A DNA stretch of 64,000 nt, from positions 744,001 to 808,000 of the forward strand of contig NZ_JALKAC010000001.1 of the NCBI RefSeq assembly GCF_024171645.1, read 5' to 3'. The stretch comes from Flavobacterium sp. HSC-32F16. Its GTDB lineage: Bacteria; Bacteroidota; Bacteroidia; Flavobacteriales; Flavobacteriaceae. Both the position numbers and the translations under genes were made by a program. How positions within the stretch are numbered: position 1 is the first letter of the stretch; every line of letters starts with the position of its first letter. Below, in pieces: positions 57,353 through 64,000 of the stretch. The notes below the pieces were generated by a model. That model worked only from the letters and a program-made list of their open reading frames with translations. It was not told the DNA's origin and searched no databases.

Positions 57353-57372
57353 TTAATTTTTAAAATTTAATC

Positions 57373-57405
57373 TAAAGTCCACTTCAAACGATTTGGACTT
57401 TTTTT
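57373..57405 (+). terminator. Intrinsic terminator
   Basis: Arms aaagtcc / ggacttt with a T-run, after the 56969-57352 gene. Confidence 0.7.
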
Positions 57406-57432
57406 GTTTCAGGTTTCAGATTATCTTAAAGT

Positions 57433-57464
57433 AAACCCGACAGATTTGAAAACCTGTCGGGTTT
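57433..57464. repeat. Palindrome aaacccgacag type
   Basis: Arms aaacccgacag / ctgtcgggttt, related to 28419-28452. Lies between convergent genes. Confidence 0.55.
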
Positions 57465-57481
57465 GAAACTTGAAACAAAAT

Positions 57482-57886
57482 CTAACTTTTATTAATAAGT
57501 TCTTTTACCCTGCCAAAGACAAACGCCGCTTCCTGATCAAGAACAATCATATCAAAATCACTGCTTCCTTCTCTAAAATTACCTTCTTTTTTAGTATCAG
57601 AATATACTTTTTCAAAGAATTGATCGCGTTTTTTAAGCCATTCTAATTGTTCTTTCTTCAATTTAGATTGTTCTTTTGAACTTATTTTGTTCTTCAAATT
57701 TTTGTAAACAACATTCAGCAGACTATCTGATTGATTGTAATATATAACAGCACAATTTCGCATATCGCCGCCTTTATTCAAGCAGCTTTGATACGATGAT
57801 TTCATCTTATAAACCGTTTCAAGTGTTTGTGAATTACAATGTATCGAAACGAGTATAAACAATAAAAAGAAAGTTTTTTGTATCAT
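57482..57886 (-). CDS. LprI-like (DUF1311) secreted protein
   Basis: Protein of 134 residues. The ATG at 57886 is chosen; a TTG further upstream would extend it into the TlpA gene. Signal peptide MIQKTFFLLFILVSIHCNSQ (possible lipidation at Cys). The mature part has the DUF1311/LprI pattern (SYQSCLNKGGDMRNCAVIYY, LKKEQLEWLKKRDQF) with two Cys that may form a disulfide. LprI relatives inhibit lysozyme; here that role is inferred. Confidence 0.75.
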   Translation of the reverse strand: MIQKTFFLLFILVSIHCNSQTLETVYKMKSSYQSCLNKGGDMRNCAVIYYNQSDSLLNVVYKNLKNKISSKEQSKLKKEQLEWLKKRDQFFEKVYSDTKKEGNFREGSSDFDMIVLDQEAAFVFGRVKELINKS

Positions 57887-57956
57887 AGTATATATTTTAA
57901 AATATTCGCGAAATTTAAACTTGAAACTTAAAACAAAGAAAACCTGACACAAATTT

Positions 57957-58451
57957 TTATTGTATCGCAAGCAGACTATTCACCATATCTTCTAAAGCTT
58001 TTCCGTGGATATTTTTGGCTAAAATAATTCCGTTTTTATCTATTAAAAAGTTCAAAGGAACAGATTGAAGCATATAATCGCCCACAACAGGAGATTTCCA
58101 GTATTTTAAATCACTTACCTGTGTCCAAGGCAATTTTCCTTTTGCAATTGCAGCTACCCACAAAGGCTTTTTAGTATCCATTGAAACGCTGTAAATAGAA
58201 AATTTATCAGGATAAGCCGCATATAACTTTTGTAACATTGGCTGTTCTTTAATACATGGTCCGCACCAAGATGCCCAAAAATCGACTAAAGTCAATGAAC
58301 CTCTTAAAGACGAAAGCACCACATTGTTACCTTTTGTATCTGGAAGATCAATTTCTGGCGCAATATCGCCAATGTCAGTTCCTACAACCTGCGCTTTTGA
58401 ACTGGTTACTACACAACATAAAAAGGATAAAATAAGTACTGTTTTTTTCAT
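57957..58451 (-). CDS. TlpA-type periplasmic thioredoxin-like protein
   Basis: Secreted thiol-disulfide oxidoreductase of 164 residues. Signal peptide ends SSKAQ. Active site C63-x-x-C66 in WASWCGPCIKEQ, with the cis-Pro near SVPLNFLID. Likely maintains disulfides or supplies reductant in the periplasm. Followed by the LprI-like gene on the same strand. Confidence 0.88.
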   Translation of the reverse strand: MKKTVLILSFLCCVVTSSKAQVVGTDIGDIAPEIDLPDTKGNNVVLSSLRGSLTLVDFWASWCGPCIKEQPMLQKLYAAYPDKFSIYSVSMDTKKPLWVAAIAKGKLPWTQVSDLKYWKSPVVGDYMLQSVPLNFLIDKNGIILAKNIHGKALEDMVNSLLAIQ

Positions 58452-58625
58452 AATTGATTAAGTTTATTTGTTTTGGGGACCGTTTTTTTTCTCGTAATCC
58501 CGATAGCAATCGGGATTACGAGATTAACACATAAGCAAATATATATTTCTTTATTAAATCTTATATTATTTTATTCAACATTCTCCTCCTCCGTCATAAA
58601 ATTTTCCTAAAAATATTTCTTTAAA

Positions 58626-58655
58626 TTGGCATATCGGGAAAAGTCGATATATTTG
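58626..58655 (+). promoter_or_regulatory. Promoter of the ArsR-OYE operon
   Basis: TTG (58626-58628), 19 bases, then TATATTTG (58648-58655), matching the Bacteroidota -33/-7 consensus. The ATG of ArsR is four bases after the -7 box, so transcription would start at or very near the start codon (leaderless mRNA). Confidence 0.75.
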
Positions 58656-58659
58656 TGCC

Positions 58660-58962
58660 ATGGAAAATATAGAAATTTTTAAAGCCCTTTCTAACAAATC
58701 CAGATTACAAATGCTGGAATGGTTAAAGGAACCCGAAATAAACTTTCCCGGTCAGCTGGAACATGGAGGATTTGAACACGGAGTCTGCGTGGGACAAATT
58801 CAGGCCAAAGCCGGTTTGACACAATCTACCGTATCTGAATACTTGTCTATTTTACAACGCGCCGGTTTTATTGAAGCCAAACGTGTTGGACAATGGACTT
58901 ACTATAAACGCAACGAAGGTGCCTTTGAAGCACTCAGTAAATTAATTCAATCTAATTTGTAA
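58660..58962 (+). CDS. ArsR-family transcriptional regulator
   Basis: Winged-helix repressor of 100 residues. Recognition region TQSTVSEYLSILQRAGFIEA and wing RVGQWTYYKR are clear. One Cys at position 43 in GVCVGQI sits where ArsR-type sensors carry metal or thiol ligands, but there is no second Cys near it, so redox or electrophile sensing is also possible. The next gene (an Old Yellow Enzyme) begins six bases later and is likely its target. Confidence 0.9.
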   Translation: MENIEIFKALSNKSRLQMLEWLKEPEINFPGQLEHGGFEHGVCVGQIQAKAGLTQSTVSEYLSILQRAGFIEAKRVGQWTYYKRNEGAFEALSKLIQSNL

Positions 58963-58968
58963 ATTACT

Positions 58969-60075
58969 ATGAGTACAAACAACCTGTTTTCGCCATTTAA
59001 CTTAAAAACGTTAAATCTGAAAAACCGAATCGTAATGGCGCCTATGACGCGCTCTTTTTCTCCAAACGGAGTTCCAACTGATGAAGTAGCTGCTTACTAC
59101 CAAAAAAGAGCTGAAGGCGAAGTTGGTTTAATATTATCTGAAGGAACTGTGATTGACAGACCTTCATCATCAAATGATGCTAATGTACCGCATTTTCACG
59201 GAGATTTAGCTTTAAGCGGATGGAAAAAAGTAATCGAAGAAGTTCACGCTGCGGGCGGAAAAATGGGACCGCAGATCTGGCATATGGGAATTATGGACAA
59301 TCATCATTCTGGATGGGTTCCGCCTGTTCCGTTTGAAGGTCCGTCTGGATTAAACCGTCCTGATTTTAGAAATGGTGTGGCTATGTCTGAAAAAGATATT
59401 GAAGATACTATTCTTGCTTTTGGTAAAGCTGCCGCTGATGCTAAAAGATTAGGTTTTGATACTATCGAAATTCACGGTGCACATGGTTATTTAATTGACC
59501 AGTTCTTTAGAGCCGAAACGAATTTACGTGAAGATATTTACGGCGGAAAAACATTGCCGGAGCGTAATCGTTTTGCTATTGAAGTAATAAAAGAAATCAG
59601 AAAACAAGTAGGAAATGATTTTGCTGTTATCATGCGTTTTTCTCAATTTAAACCTTCTGATTACAACTATAAACTGGCAAAAAATCCGCAGGAATTAGAA
59701 GCCTGGCTTACTCCTCTTGTTGATGCTGGTGTCGATATTATTCACGCTTCACAGCGTCGTTTCTGGGAGCCGGAATTTGAAGAATCTGATTTGAATTTTG
59801 CAGGCTGGGCTAAAAAAGTAACCGGAGCGCCAACAATTACTGTAGGCTCTGTTGGACTTTCTGGTGATTTCTTTGGTGCTTTTGCCGGAGAAAGTTCTGA
59901 GCCAACTTCTTTAGAGGAATTAAACAGACGTTTCGACAGAGGCGATTTTGATTTGGTTGCTGTTGGAAGGCCTCTTTTATCTGATCCTAACTGGGTTGCT
60001 AAAATTAAAGCAGGAAAAACAGATCAGTTAAAAGGTTTTAGCAAAGAAGCTTTAGGAGCTTTAGTTTTAGAATAA
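58969..60075 (+). CDS. NADH:flavin oxidoreductase (Old Yellow Enzyme family)
   Basis: FMN-dependent ene-reductase of 368 residues that reduces activated double bonds of quinones, enones or nitro compounds. Marks: FNLKTLNLKNRIVMAPMTRS, the IEIHGAHGYLIDQFF motif, VIMRFSQFK, and the FMN-phosphate loop GRPLLSDPNW. Six bases after the ArsR gene, so co-transcribed and probably induced by a compound the enzyme removes. Confidence 0.92.
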   Translation: MSTNNLFSPFNLKTLNLKNRIVMAPMTRSFSPNGVPTDEVAAYYQKRAEGEVGLILSEGTVIDRPSSSNDANVPHFHGDLALSGWKKVIEEVHAAGGKMGPQIWHMGIMDNHHSGWVPPVPFEGPSGLNRPDFRNGVAMSEKDIEDTILAFGKAAADAKRLGFDTIEIHGAHGYLIDQFFRAETNLREDIYGGKTLPERNRFAIEVIKEIRKQVGNDFAVIMRFSQFKPSDYNYKLAKNPQELEAWLTPLVDAGVDIIHASQRRFWEPEFEESDLNFAGWAKKVTGAPTITVGSVGLSGDFFGAFAGESSEPTSLEELNRRFDRGDFDLVAVGRPLLSDPNWVAKIKAGKTDQLKGFSKEALGALVLE

Positions 60076-60079
60076 GTTT

Positions 60080-60120
60080 TTTAAAGATACTAAGACTCTA
60101 AGATTCTGAGGGACTAAGTT
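60080..60120. repeat. cttag-type repeat, copy A
   Basis: ttttttaaagatactaagac at 60080 followed by tctaagattctgagggacta. Almost repeated at 60244-60289 in the same orientation. Confidence 0.6.
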
Positions 60121-60140
60121 TTTTTATCTTTACTTGAAAT

Positions 60141-60180
60141 AAAATAAGGGATAAACTTAATTGTTTATCCCTTATTTTTG
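60141..60180 (+). terminator. Intrinsic terminator after the OYE gene
   Basis: Arms aataagggataaac / gtttatcccttatt followed by Ts. Confidence 0.85.
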
Positions 60181-60218
60181 AATACCATAACTAACAGAAT
60201 TAAGAAATACAATATTTT
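60180..60218. repeat. Direct repeat upstream of tyrS, copy A
   Basis: gaataccataactaacagaa followed by ttaagaaatacaatatttt. A similar sequence (about 34 of 40 positions by eye) lies downstream of tyrS at 61811-61850, also directly after a terminator. Confidence 0.55.
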
Positions 60219-60243
60219 AGAAAGGTTTGTAGAGACAACAGTT

Positions 60244-60290
60244 TTTTTAAAGACTAAGACTCTAAGATTCTGAGGTACTAAGTTTTTTTG
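60244..60290. repeat. cttag-type repeat, copy B
   Basis: ttttttaaagactaagactc followed by taagattctgaggtactaag; direct copy of 60080-60120. Its end supplies the -33 TTG of the tyrS leader promoter. Confidence 0.6.
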
Positions 60291-60318
60291 AATAGCATAA
60301 TTAAAAATTTTATCTTTG
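60288..60318 (+). promoter_or_regulatory. Promoter of the tyrS leader
   Basis: TTG (60288-60290), 20 bases, TATCTTTG (60311-60318): a full match to the Bacteroidota promoter consensus. Predicted start of transcription is at about 60322-60326, at the leader peptide ATG. Confidence 0.82.
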
Positions 60319-60323
60319 CAGTC

Positions 60324-60434
60324 ATGAAATTCCTGAACAGCATATTACGCCTTCCTTTTTTCAGCACTTATTATTATGCAATAATATCTGCTCGGATAGG
60401 CTATGCATATAATTCAACGTATTCACAACTGTAA
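60324..60434 (+). CDS. Tyr-rich leader peptide of tyrS
   Basis: Open frame of 36 codons reading MKFLNSILRLPFFSTYYY, then AIISARIGYAYNSTYSQL. Six of 36 codons are Tyr, three of them consecutive (residues 16-18, 60369-60377). It begins right at the predicted start of transcription, is followed by an intrinsic terminator 27 bases after its stop, and then by tyrS. The codon bias for the cognate amino acid is the hallmark of attenuator leader peptides. It is short and would not show in usual ORF lists. The alternative, a chance frame, is unlikely given the promoter, YYY run and terminator together. Confidence 0.75.
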   Translation: MKFLNSILRLPFFSTYYYAIISARIGYAYNSTYSQL

Positions 60435-60490
60435 ATTAGTATATAAATTATATAAACCTTAAAGCCCGGGCATTTTGTCCGGGCTTTTTT
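60349..60490 (+). promoter_or_regulatory. Candidate tyrosine attenuator (alternative RNA structures)
   Basis: Three segments can pair in two ways. Segment 1 gccttcc (60349-60355) can pair with ggataggc (60394-60401, one bulge), looping out the YYY codons. Segment 2 tgctcgg (60389-60395) can pair with ccgggca (60466-60472, one G-U), which is the left arm of the terminator. So pairing 2:3 prevents the terminator and 1:2 allows it. Stalling of a ribosome at the YYY codons would mask segment 1 and favour read-through into tyrS. This is inferred by hand pairing. Confidence 0.65.
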
Positions 60491-60493
60491 ATT
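60461..60493 (+). terminator. Intrinsic terminator directly before tyrS
   Basis: Eleven-base stem aaagcccgggc / gtccgggcttt (one G-U) with a five-base loop and a run of Ts, 10-15 bases ahead of the tyrS ATG at 60503. Its place between promoter and gene shows it must be regulated. Confidence 0.9.
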
Positions 60494-60502
60494 TTCAAAA
60501 AA

Positions 60503-61705
60503 ATGGAAACAATTCAAAAACTTAAAGAAAACACCGCAATCTTCCTTCCGGAAAATGGTCTGGAAGAAAAATTAAATCAGGCTGAAAAAGAAAACAGAAA
60601 ACTGATCATCAAATTAGGCTTTGACCCTACTGCTCCGGATTTGCATTTAGGTCATGCTGTTGTATTAAAAAAATTAAAACAATTTCAGGATTTAGGACAT
60701 CAAATTGTGATTTTGGTAGGAAGTTTTACGGCCAGAATTGGCGATCCAACCGGAAAAAACAAAAGCCGAAAACCTTTAAACCCTGAAGAAGTGCGGCACA
60801 ATGCTGAAACTTACATTACACAATTATCAAAAATTATTGATGTAGAAAAAGCACAGATAGCTTTTAATTCTGAATGGCTCGATGCACTTTCTTTTTCTGA
60901 AGTCATTCAGATTATGTCAAACGTAACGGTTGCACAGCTTATGCAAAGAAATGATTTTAACAAACGGTTTACTGAAAATACACCAATAGCCATGCATGAA
61001 TTAGTTTACCCAATTTTGCAGGGTTTCGATTCGGTTAAAATCAATGCCGATATTGAAATGGGCGGTACAGATCAGCTTTTTAATTGCACGATGGGAAGAC
61101 AATTGCAGGAAACCTTTAAAAAATCGCCGCAAATTGTAATGTGTATGCCTTTATTGAGAGGTTTGGACGGAAAGGAAAAAATGAGTAAATCCCTGAATAA
61201 TATTATAGGTCTAACGGATGAACCTAACGAAATGTTTGGAAAAACAATGTCGATTCCTGATCATCTTATTGTAGAGTTTTTAGATTTAACTACTGATTTT
61301 ACTTTTGATGAAAAACAAGAAATCAAAAAAAGGCTGGAACAGGAAAATCCAATGAACATTAAAAAATTGATTGCGAAAAATATCATTTCTCAATACCATG
61401 ATACAAAAAGCGCTGAAGATGCTGAAGATTTTTTTATTAATCAGTTTCAGAGCAAAAACGTTGAAGCAAAATCATTTATCAAGGTTATGATTTCTTCTTT
61501 AGGATGTGAATCAGATAAAATGGCGCTTATTGATCTTTGTGCTTTAATTAAAAATGACATTACAAAATCGGCAAACAGAAGATTGATTGAAAGTGGTGCT
61601 GTACAGATTAATCACGAAAAAATTCTAAATCCGTACGAATTGATTCTGCTGGAAAAAGAAACCAAAATTAAAATAGGAAAACGAAATTTTTATGAATTGG
61701 TTTAA
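60503..61705 (+). CDS. tyrS: Tyrosyl-tRNA synthetase
   Basis: Class I aminoacyl-tRNA synthetase of 400 residues that charges tRNA-Tyr. The HIGH motif appears as HLGH at 48-51 (APDLHLGHAVV) and the KMSKS motif as KMSKSLNN near residue 230. The Tyr-binding region GGTDQLFN is intact, and a C-terminal S4-like RNA-binding domain (LIESGAVQINHEKI) follows. The family start GFDPTAPDLHLGHAVVLKKL fits the TyrZ-type branch. It is preceded by a Tyr-rich leader peptide and a terminator, so it is likely under tyrosine-responsive attenuation. Whether the genome has a second tyrS cannot be seen. Confidence 0.95.
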   Translation: METIQKLKENTAIFLPENGLEEKLNQAEKENRKLIIKLGFDPTAPDLHLGHAVVLKKLKQFQDLGHQIVILVGSFTARIGDPTGKNKSRKPLNPEEVRHNAETYITQLSKIIDVEKAQIAFNSEWLDALSFSEVIQIMSNVTVAQLMQRNDFNKRFTENTPIAMHELVYPILQGFDSVKINADIEMGGTDQLFNCTMGRQLQETFKKSPQIVMCMPLLRGLDGKEKMSKSLNNIIGLTDEPNEMFGKTMSIPDHLIVEFLDLTTDFTFDEKQEIKKRLEQENPMNIKKLIAKNIISQYHDTKSAEDAEDFFINQFQSKNVEAKSFIKVMISSLGCESDKMALIDLCALIKNDITKSANRRLIESGAVQINHEKILNPYELILLEKETKIKIGKRNFYELV

Positions 61706-61774
61706 ATTAATGTTTAAAAAAGCAAAAGTTCAGAGGACAAGGATTTTTCTTAATTGTGTTGGTTCTTAAAAAAC

Positions 61775-61808
61775 AAAAGGGATGAAACAAAATGCTTCAT
61801 CCCTTTCT
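61775..61808 (+). terminator. Intrinsic terminator after tyrS
   Basis: Arms aaagggatgaa / ttcatcccttt around acaaaatgc, followed by Ts. Confidence 0.82.
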
Positions 61809-61810
61809 TT

Positions 61811-61850
61811 GAAATTCCATAACTAACAAAATGTAGAAATTCAATATTTT
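61811..61850. repeat. Direct repeat downstream of tyrS, copy B
   Basis: gaaattccataactaacaaa followed by atgtagaaattcaatatttt, matching 60180-60218. Confidence 0.55.
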
Positions 61851-61864
61851 CATTTAGATTCAGA

Positions 61865-61928
61865 ATGGGAGGTTCAAAGGGACAAAGTTTTTCACTATGA
61901 TCCTTTGCATCTTTGTCCCTTTGAACCT
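61865..61928. repeat. ggttcaaagg-type inverted repeat
   Basis: gggaggttcaaagggacaaa and tttgtccctttgaaccta arms; same family as 51020-51098. May terminate the acyltransferase gene. Confidence 0.55.
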
Positions 61929-63054
61929 ACACTACACTCCTTCTTTTCTGAAATTTATTCTGAAGCCAGTTACGAACAGGTTCATCATATAATTTTAAAC
62001 ATAAATAAGCCAAAACAATGCTGGCTATTAAAAGACCTATTCCTAACATATATCCTTCTTGCATTGTAACTTTATTATCTACAACCCAAGCGGTAAACCA
62101 ATAAATTAACGGGTAATGTGTAATATAAATGGGATAGGAAATATCACCAAGCAGTTTACATATTCTGGCTGAAAATGCGCTTTTAATTTGTCCGCCTGCA
62201 CCTATTGCTACGATTAACGGGAAGATTAAAATAATACAGAAAGATTCGTATAAACCATTCATCCATAAACTATTTTCGTCTCCAAATCTAGGCAGTGCCA
62301 AAACTATGGTAATTAAAATACTGCAAACCCAAAAAGCCCCTTTTAAGTGAATTAATTTACCTAAACGAGATAATAAAACTCCCGCAAAAAACGGATACAA
62401 TAATCGGGTGAAACCCACATTCATTTGTTCCAGGTTTAATGACCATCCGCCAATAACATCTCCCTTAGGGCCGAAAACAGTATAGTTAATTAACAGTCCG
62501 GCAAATATCAGTACCAAAACCGACAGCACTTTATTCGAAAATTTGCGAAAAATTAGGGCGTACAAGATGTTAGCAATATATTCGAAAAAAAGTGACCATG
62601 CCGGACCATTTAAAGGATGCATTTCTCCCCACCCTCTAATTTCTAATGAAGGCGGAATTGGCAATAAGGTAAAACCAATTACCATGGTTACAATTAACTT
62701 CCAGACTTCCATTCCGGCAATTTGCGGAAATAATATATCTGAAGCCTGCAAATAATAAAAAATCGCTCCAATGATCATTCCCATGATTACCATTGGCTGT
62801 AAGCGAATTAATCGGCGTTTGTAGAATTCCCATTGTGTCATTTTCCCCCAGCGGTCGTCGTAAGCATACGCCACAACAAATCCTGATAAAAGAAAAAAGA
62901 AATCAACAGCTAAATATCCATGATTTATAATTTGTATAAAACGGCTGCCTCCGCTAAAAGCTTCGAAAATATGAAAAGCAACGACTAAAATAGCCGCAAC
63001 TCCACGCAGACCGTCCAAAATTTCGTAATGTTTTTTTGGTTTAATGTCATTCAT
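61927..63054 (-). CDS. Acyltransferase family 3 membrane protein
   Basis: Integral membrane acyltransferase of 375 residues with about ten spans. YEILDGLRGVAAILVVAFHI holds the conserved region with the catalytic His, and FFFLSGF-type (FFFLLSGFVVAYAY) and RRLIRLQP motifs are present. Family members transfer acetyl or other acyl groups to sugars of surface polysaccharides or lipids. It lies 61 bases after the DUF1349 gene on the same strand. Its acceptor is unknown. Confidence 0.88.
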   Translation of the reverse strand: MNDIKPKKHYEILDGLRGVAAILVVAFHIFEAFSGGSRFIQIINHGYLAVDFFFLLSGFVVAYAYDDRWGKMTQWEFYKRRLIRLQPMVIMGMIIGAIFYYLQASDILFPQIAGMEVWKLIVTMVIGFTLLPIPPSLEIRGWGEMHPLNGPAWSLFFEYIANILYALIFRKFSNKVLSVLVLIFAGLLINYTVFGPKGDVIGGWSLNLEQMNVGFTRLLYPFFAGVLLSRLGKLIHLKGAFWVCSILITIVLALPRFGDENSLWMNGLYESFCIILIFPLIVAIGAGGQIKSAFSARICKLLGDISYPIYITHYPLIYWFTAWVVDNKVTMQEGYMLGIGLLIASIVLAYLCLKLYDEPVRNWLQNKFQKRRSVV

Positions 63055-63115
63055 AATAATGGTTAATTATTAATTGTTATGGTTGGTTTATAATTGATTA
63101 ATTCACAAGTAACAA

Positions 63116-63763
63116 TTATTGGTGATTTTTAAGCCATTCTGATCTTCTCTGATCTGGTAAATGTTTTACGGTAAAGTTTTCAAATTTAGCTTCAAAACCT
63201 TTTCCGTCTGGAGAAGCCGCCATTAATCCAACTTGTACAGGCGTATTATCCTGTAAAGGTGCATTTCTGGTCATGATGTAGTTTTTATCATCAAAAGAAT
63301 AGAATACCTCAACAGCATCTAATCTTCTAACCGCTTTAATCCACACAAAAGGCGGTGCTTTTTCTAGAGTTGTTACGCTCCAATCGCTTTTGTCGTGCGT
63401 TACAACTGTACTAATATTGAATTTACCATCAACAAATTCAACTCCGGTTTTAATGTAGTTTTTCTCGTCAACGCGAATCATTAATCCCATTTGGTCAAAA
63501 CGAGCGATATAGTTTCCTGTAATTTTTACTTTGGTTTCGAATTCACCTCCATAAATGGCGTAGTAAAAAGGCGCATCATCAACCGTGAATCCGTAATGCG
63601 AAATTCTCCAGTAATCGCTGTTGGCAGTCACATTCATTATTAAGGCATTGTTTTTAATTTCCCATTTTTCAGGTTCATTAAACCACTGCATTTTATTCAG
63701 GCTTTGTGCCGAAAGGTTTTGTGCTAGAAATAAAGTTATTGCGCCAAGTAAAATTTTCTTCAT
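63116..63763 (-). CDS. DUF1349-type secreted protein
   Basis: Protein of 215 residues with a signal peptide (MKKILLGAITLFLAQNLSAQ). The mature part follows the DUF1349 beta-sandwich: MQWFNEPEKWEIKNNALIMN, FDQMGLMIRVDEKNYIKTGV and PVQVGLMAASPDGKGFEAKF. This fold is lectin/concanavalin-like and often binds sugars. With the acyltransferase it may act on surface glycans, which is inferred from the pairing. Confidence 0.82.
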   Translation of the reverse strand: MKKILLGAITLFLAQNLSAQSLNKMQWFNEPEKWEIKNNALIMNVTANSDYWRISHYGFTVDDAPFYYAIYGGEFETKVKITGNYIARFDQMGLMIRVDEKNYIKTGVEFVDGKFNISTVVTHDKSDWSVTTLEKAPPFVWIKAVRRLDAVEVFYSFDDKNYIMTRNAPLQDNTPVQVGLMAASPDGKGFEAKFENFTVKHLPDQRRSEWLKNHQ

Positions 63764-63795
63764 TTTGTGTTTCTTTTTAAATCAATAAAGTGTTT

Positions 63796-63917
63796 TTATT
63801 TTTTACCATTAAGATATTAAGTTAATTAAGCTATGTACTTAATATTTTAGTCCATTCAAAATAATAAAAAACAGGCTTTCCTTTAATGATCCTTACTATC
63901 TTAATGGTAAAAAAAAA
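63796..63917. repeat. ttaccattaagat-type inverted repeat
   Basis: Outer arms ttttttaccattaagata at about 63799 and tatcttaatggtaaaaaaa at about 63898 surround AT-rich sequence; same general type as the other dispersed hairpins. Confidence 0.6.
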
Positions 63918-63944
63918 CATCTAAGCGGTTAAATTTACAAAAGC

Positions 63945-63974
63945 AAAGCTGCAAATTTTTATACTTGCAGCTTT
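63945..63974. other. Perfect 10-bp stem-loop near the window end
   Basis: aaagctgcaa / ttgcagcttt with a 10-base loop. An ATG at the last three bases of the window (63998-64000) could be the start of a plus-strand gene, so the hairpin may lie in its 5' region. Nothing more can be said. Confidence 0.5.
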
Positions 63975-64000
63975 ACAAACCAACCAATTTAGAAATAATG

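Noticed and set aside
57887-57970. N-terminal extension of the LprI-like protein
   Set aside because: It requires a TTG start inside the TlpA gene end, and the signal peptide is at the internal ATG.
60324-60434. Leader frame as a functional small protein or toxin
   Set aside because: It has a weak hydrophobic pattern and no partner; the Tyr codons, terminator and following tyrS fit an attenuator far better.

Overview
The window is low-GC chromosomal DNA of a Bacteroidota bacterium, most likely a Flavobacterium. Evidence: SusC/SusD outer-membrane proteins, a FecI/FecR-type sigma/anti-sigma pair, -7 promoter boxes of the TAnnTTTG type, almost no Shine-Dalgarno sequences, and many short intergenic inverted repeats of the cgcaaag kind. 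No rRNA, tRNA, CRISPR array, prophage or transposase was seen.

Layout. 1-2427: two ABC-2 type permeases, the first cut by the window edge. 3394-12827: an ECF sigma factor, FecR anti-sigma, TonB-dependent SusC with a signalling STN domain, SusD, a surface lipoprotein and a di-heme cytochrome c peroxidase, a cell-surface-signalling uptake locus. 13063-16007: small unknown genes and a VOC protein. 16034-24488 (minus): a heavy-metal resistance operon with a Cys/His-rich small protein, a CzcA-type RND pump, TolC, adaptor and P1B-type ATPase. 24747-26652: two outer-membrane barrel-like proteins. 26655-33273 (minus): a signalling operon of two sensor kinases, a free receiver, CheR and CheB without other chemotaxis genes. 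33647-50944: mixed stress-type genes (SDR, SemiSWEET, five-PAS kinase, PNPOx-like, DUF72, Nei glycosylase, DUF892, XRE regulator, DUF5661-like, DUF1328, topoisomerase IB, DUF4142). 51101-56760 (minus): aldo/keto reductase, cupin, AraC regulator and a GH2 glycosidase. 56969-63763: LprI-like and TlpA proteins, an ArsR regulator with an Old Yellow Enzyme, tyrosyl-tRNA synthetase, an acyltransferase and a DUF1349 protein.

The most interesting signal is just upstream of tyrS. A 36-codon reading frame (60324-60434) carries six Tyr codons, including three in a row. It sits behind a good Flavobacterium promoter and is followed by an intrinsic terminator whose 5' arm can pair instead with a segment inside the leader. 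This looks like a leader-peptide attenuator controlling tyrS. A second notable observation is that the signal peptides of two neighbouring efflux genes (TolC and adaptor) are encoded by copies of the intergenic cgcaaag repeat, read in the same frame. A third is an exact 44-bp terminator repeat on both sides of an XRE regulator gene.
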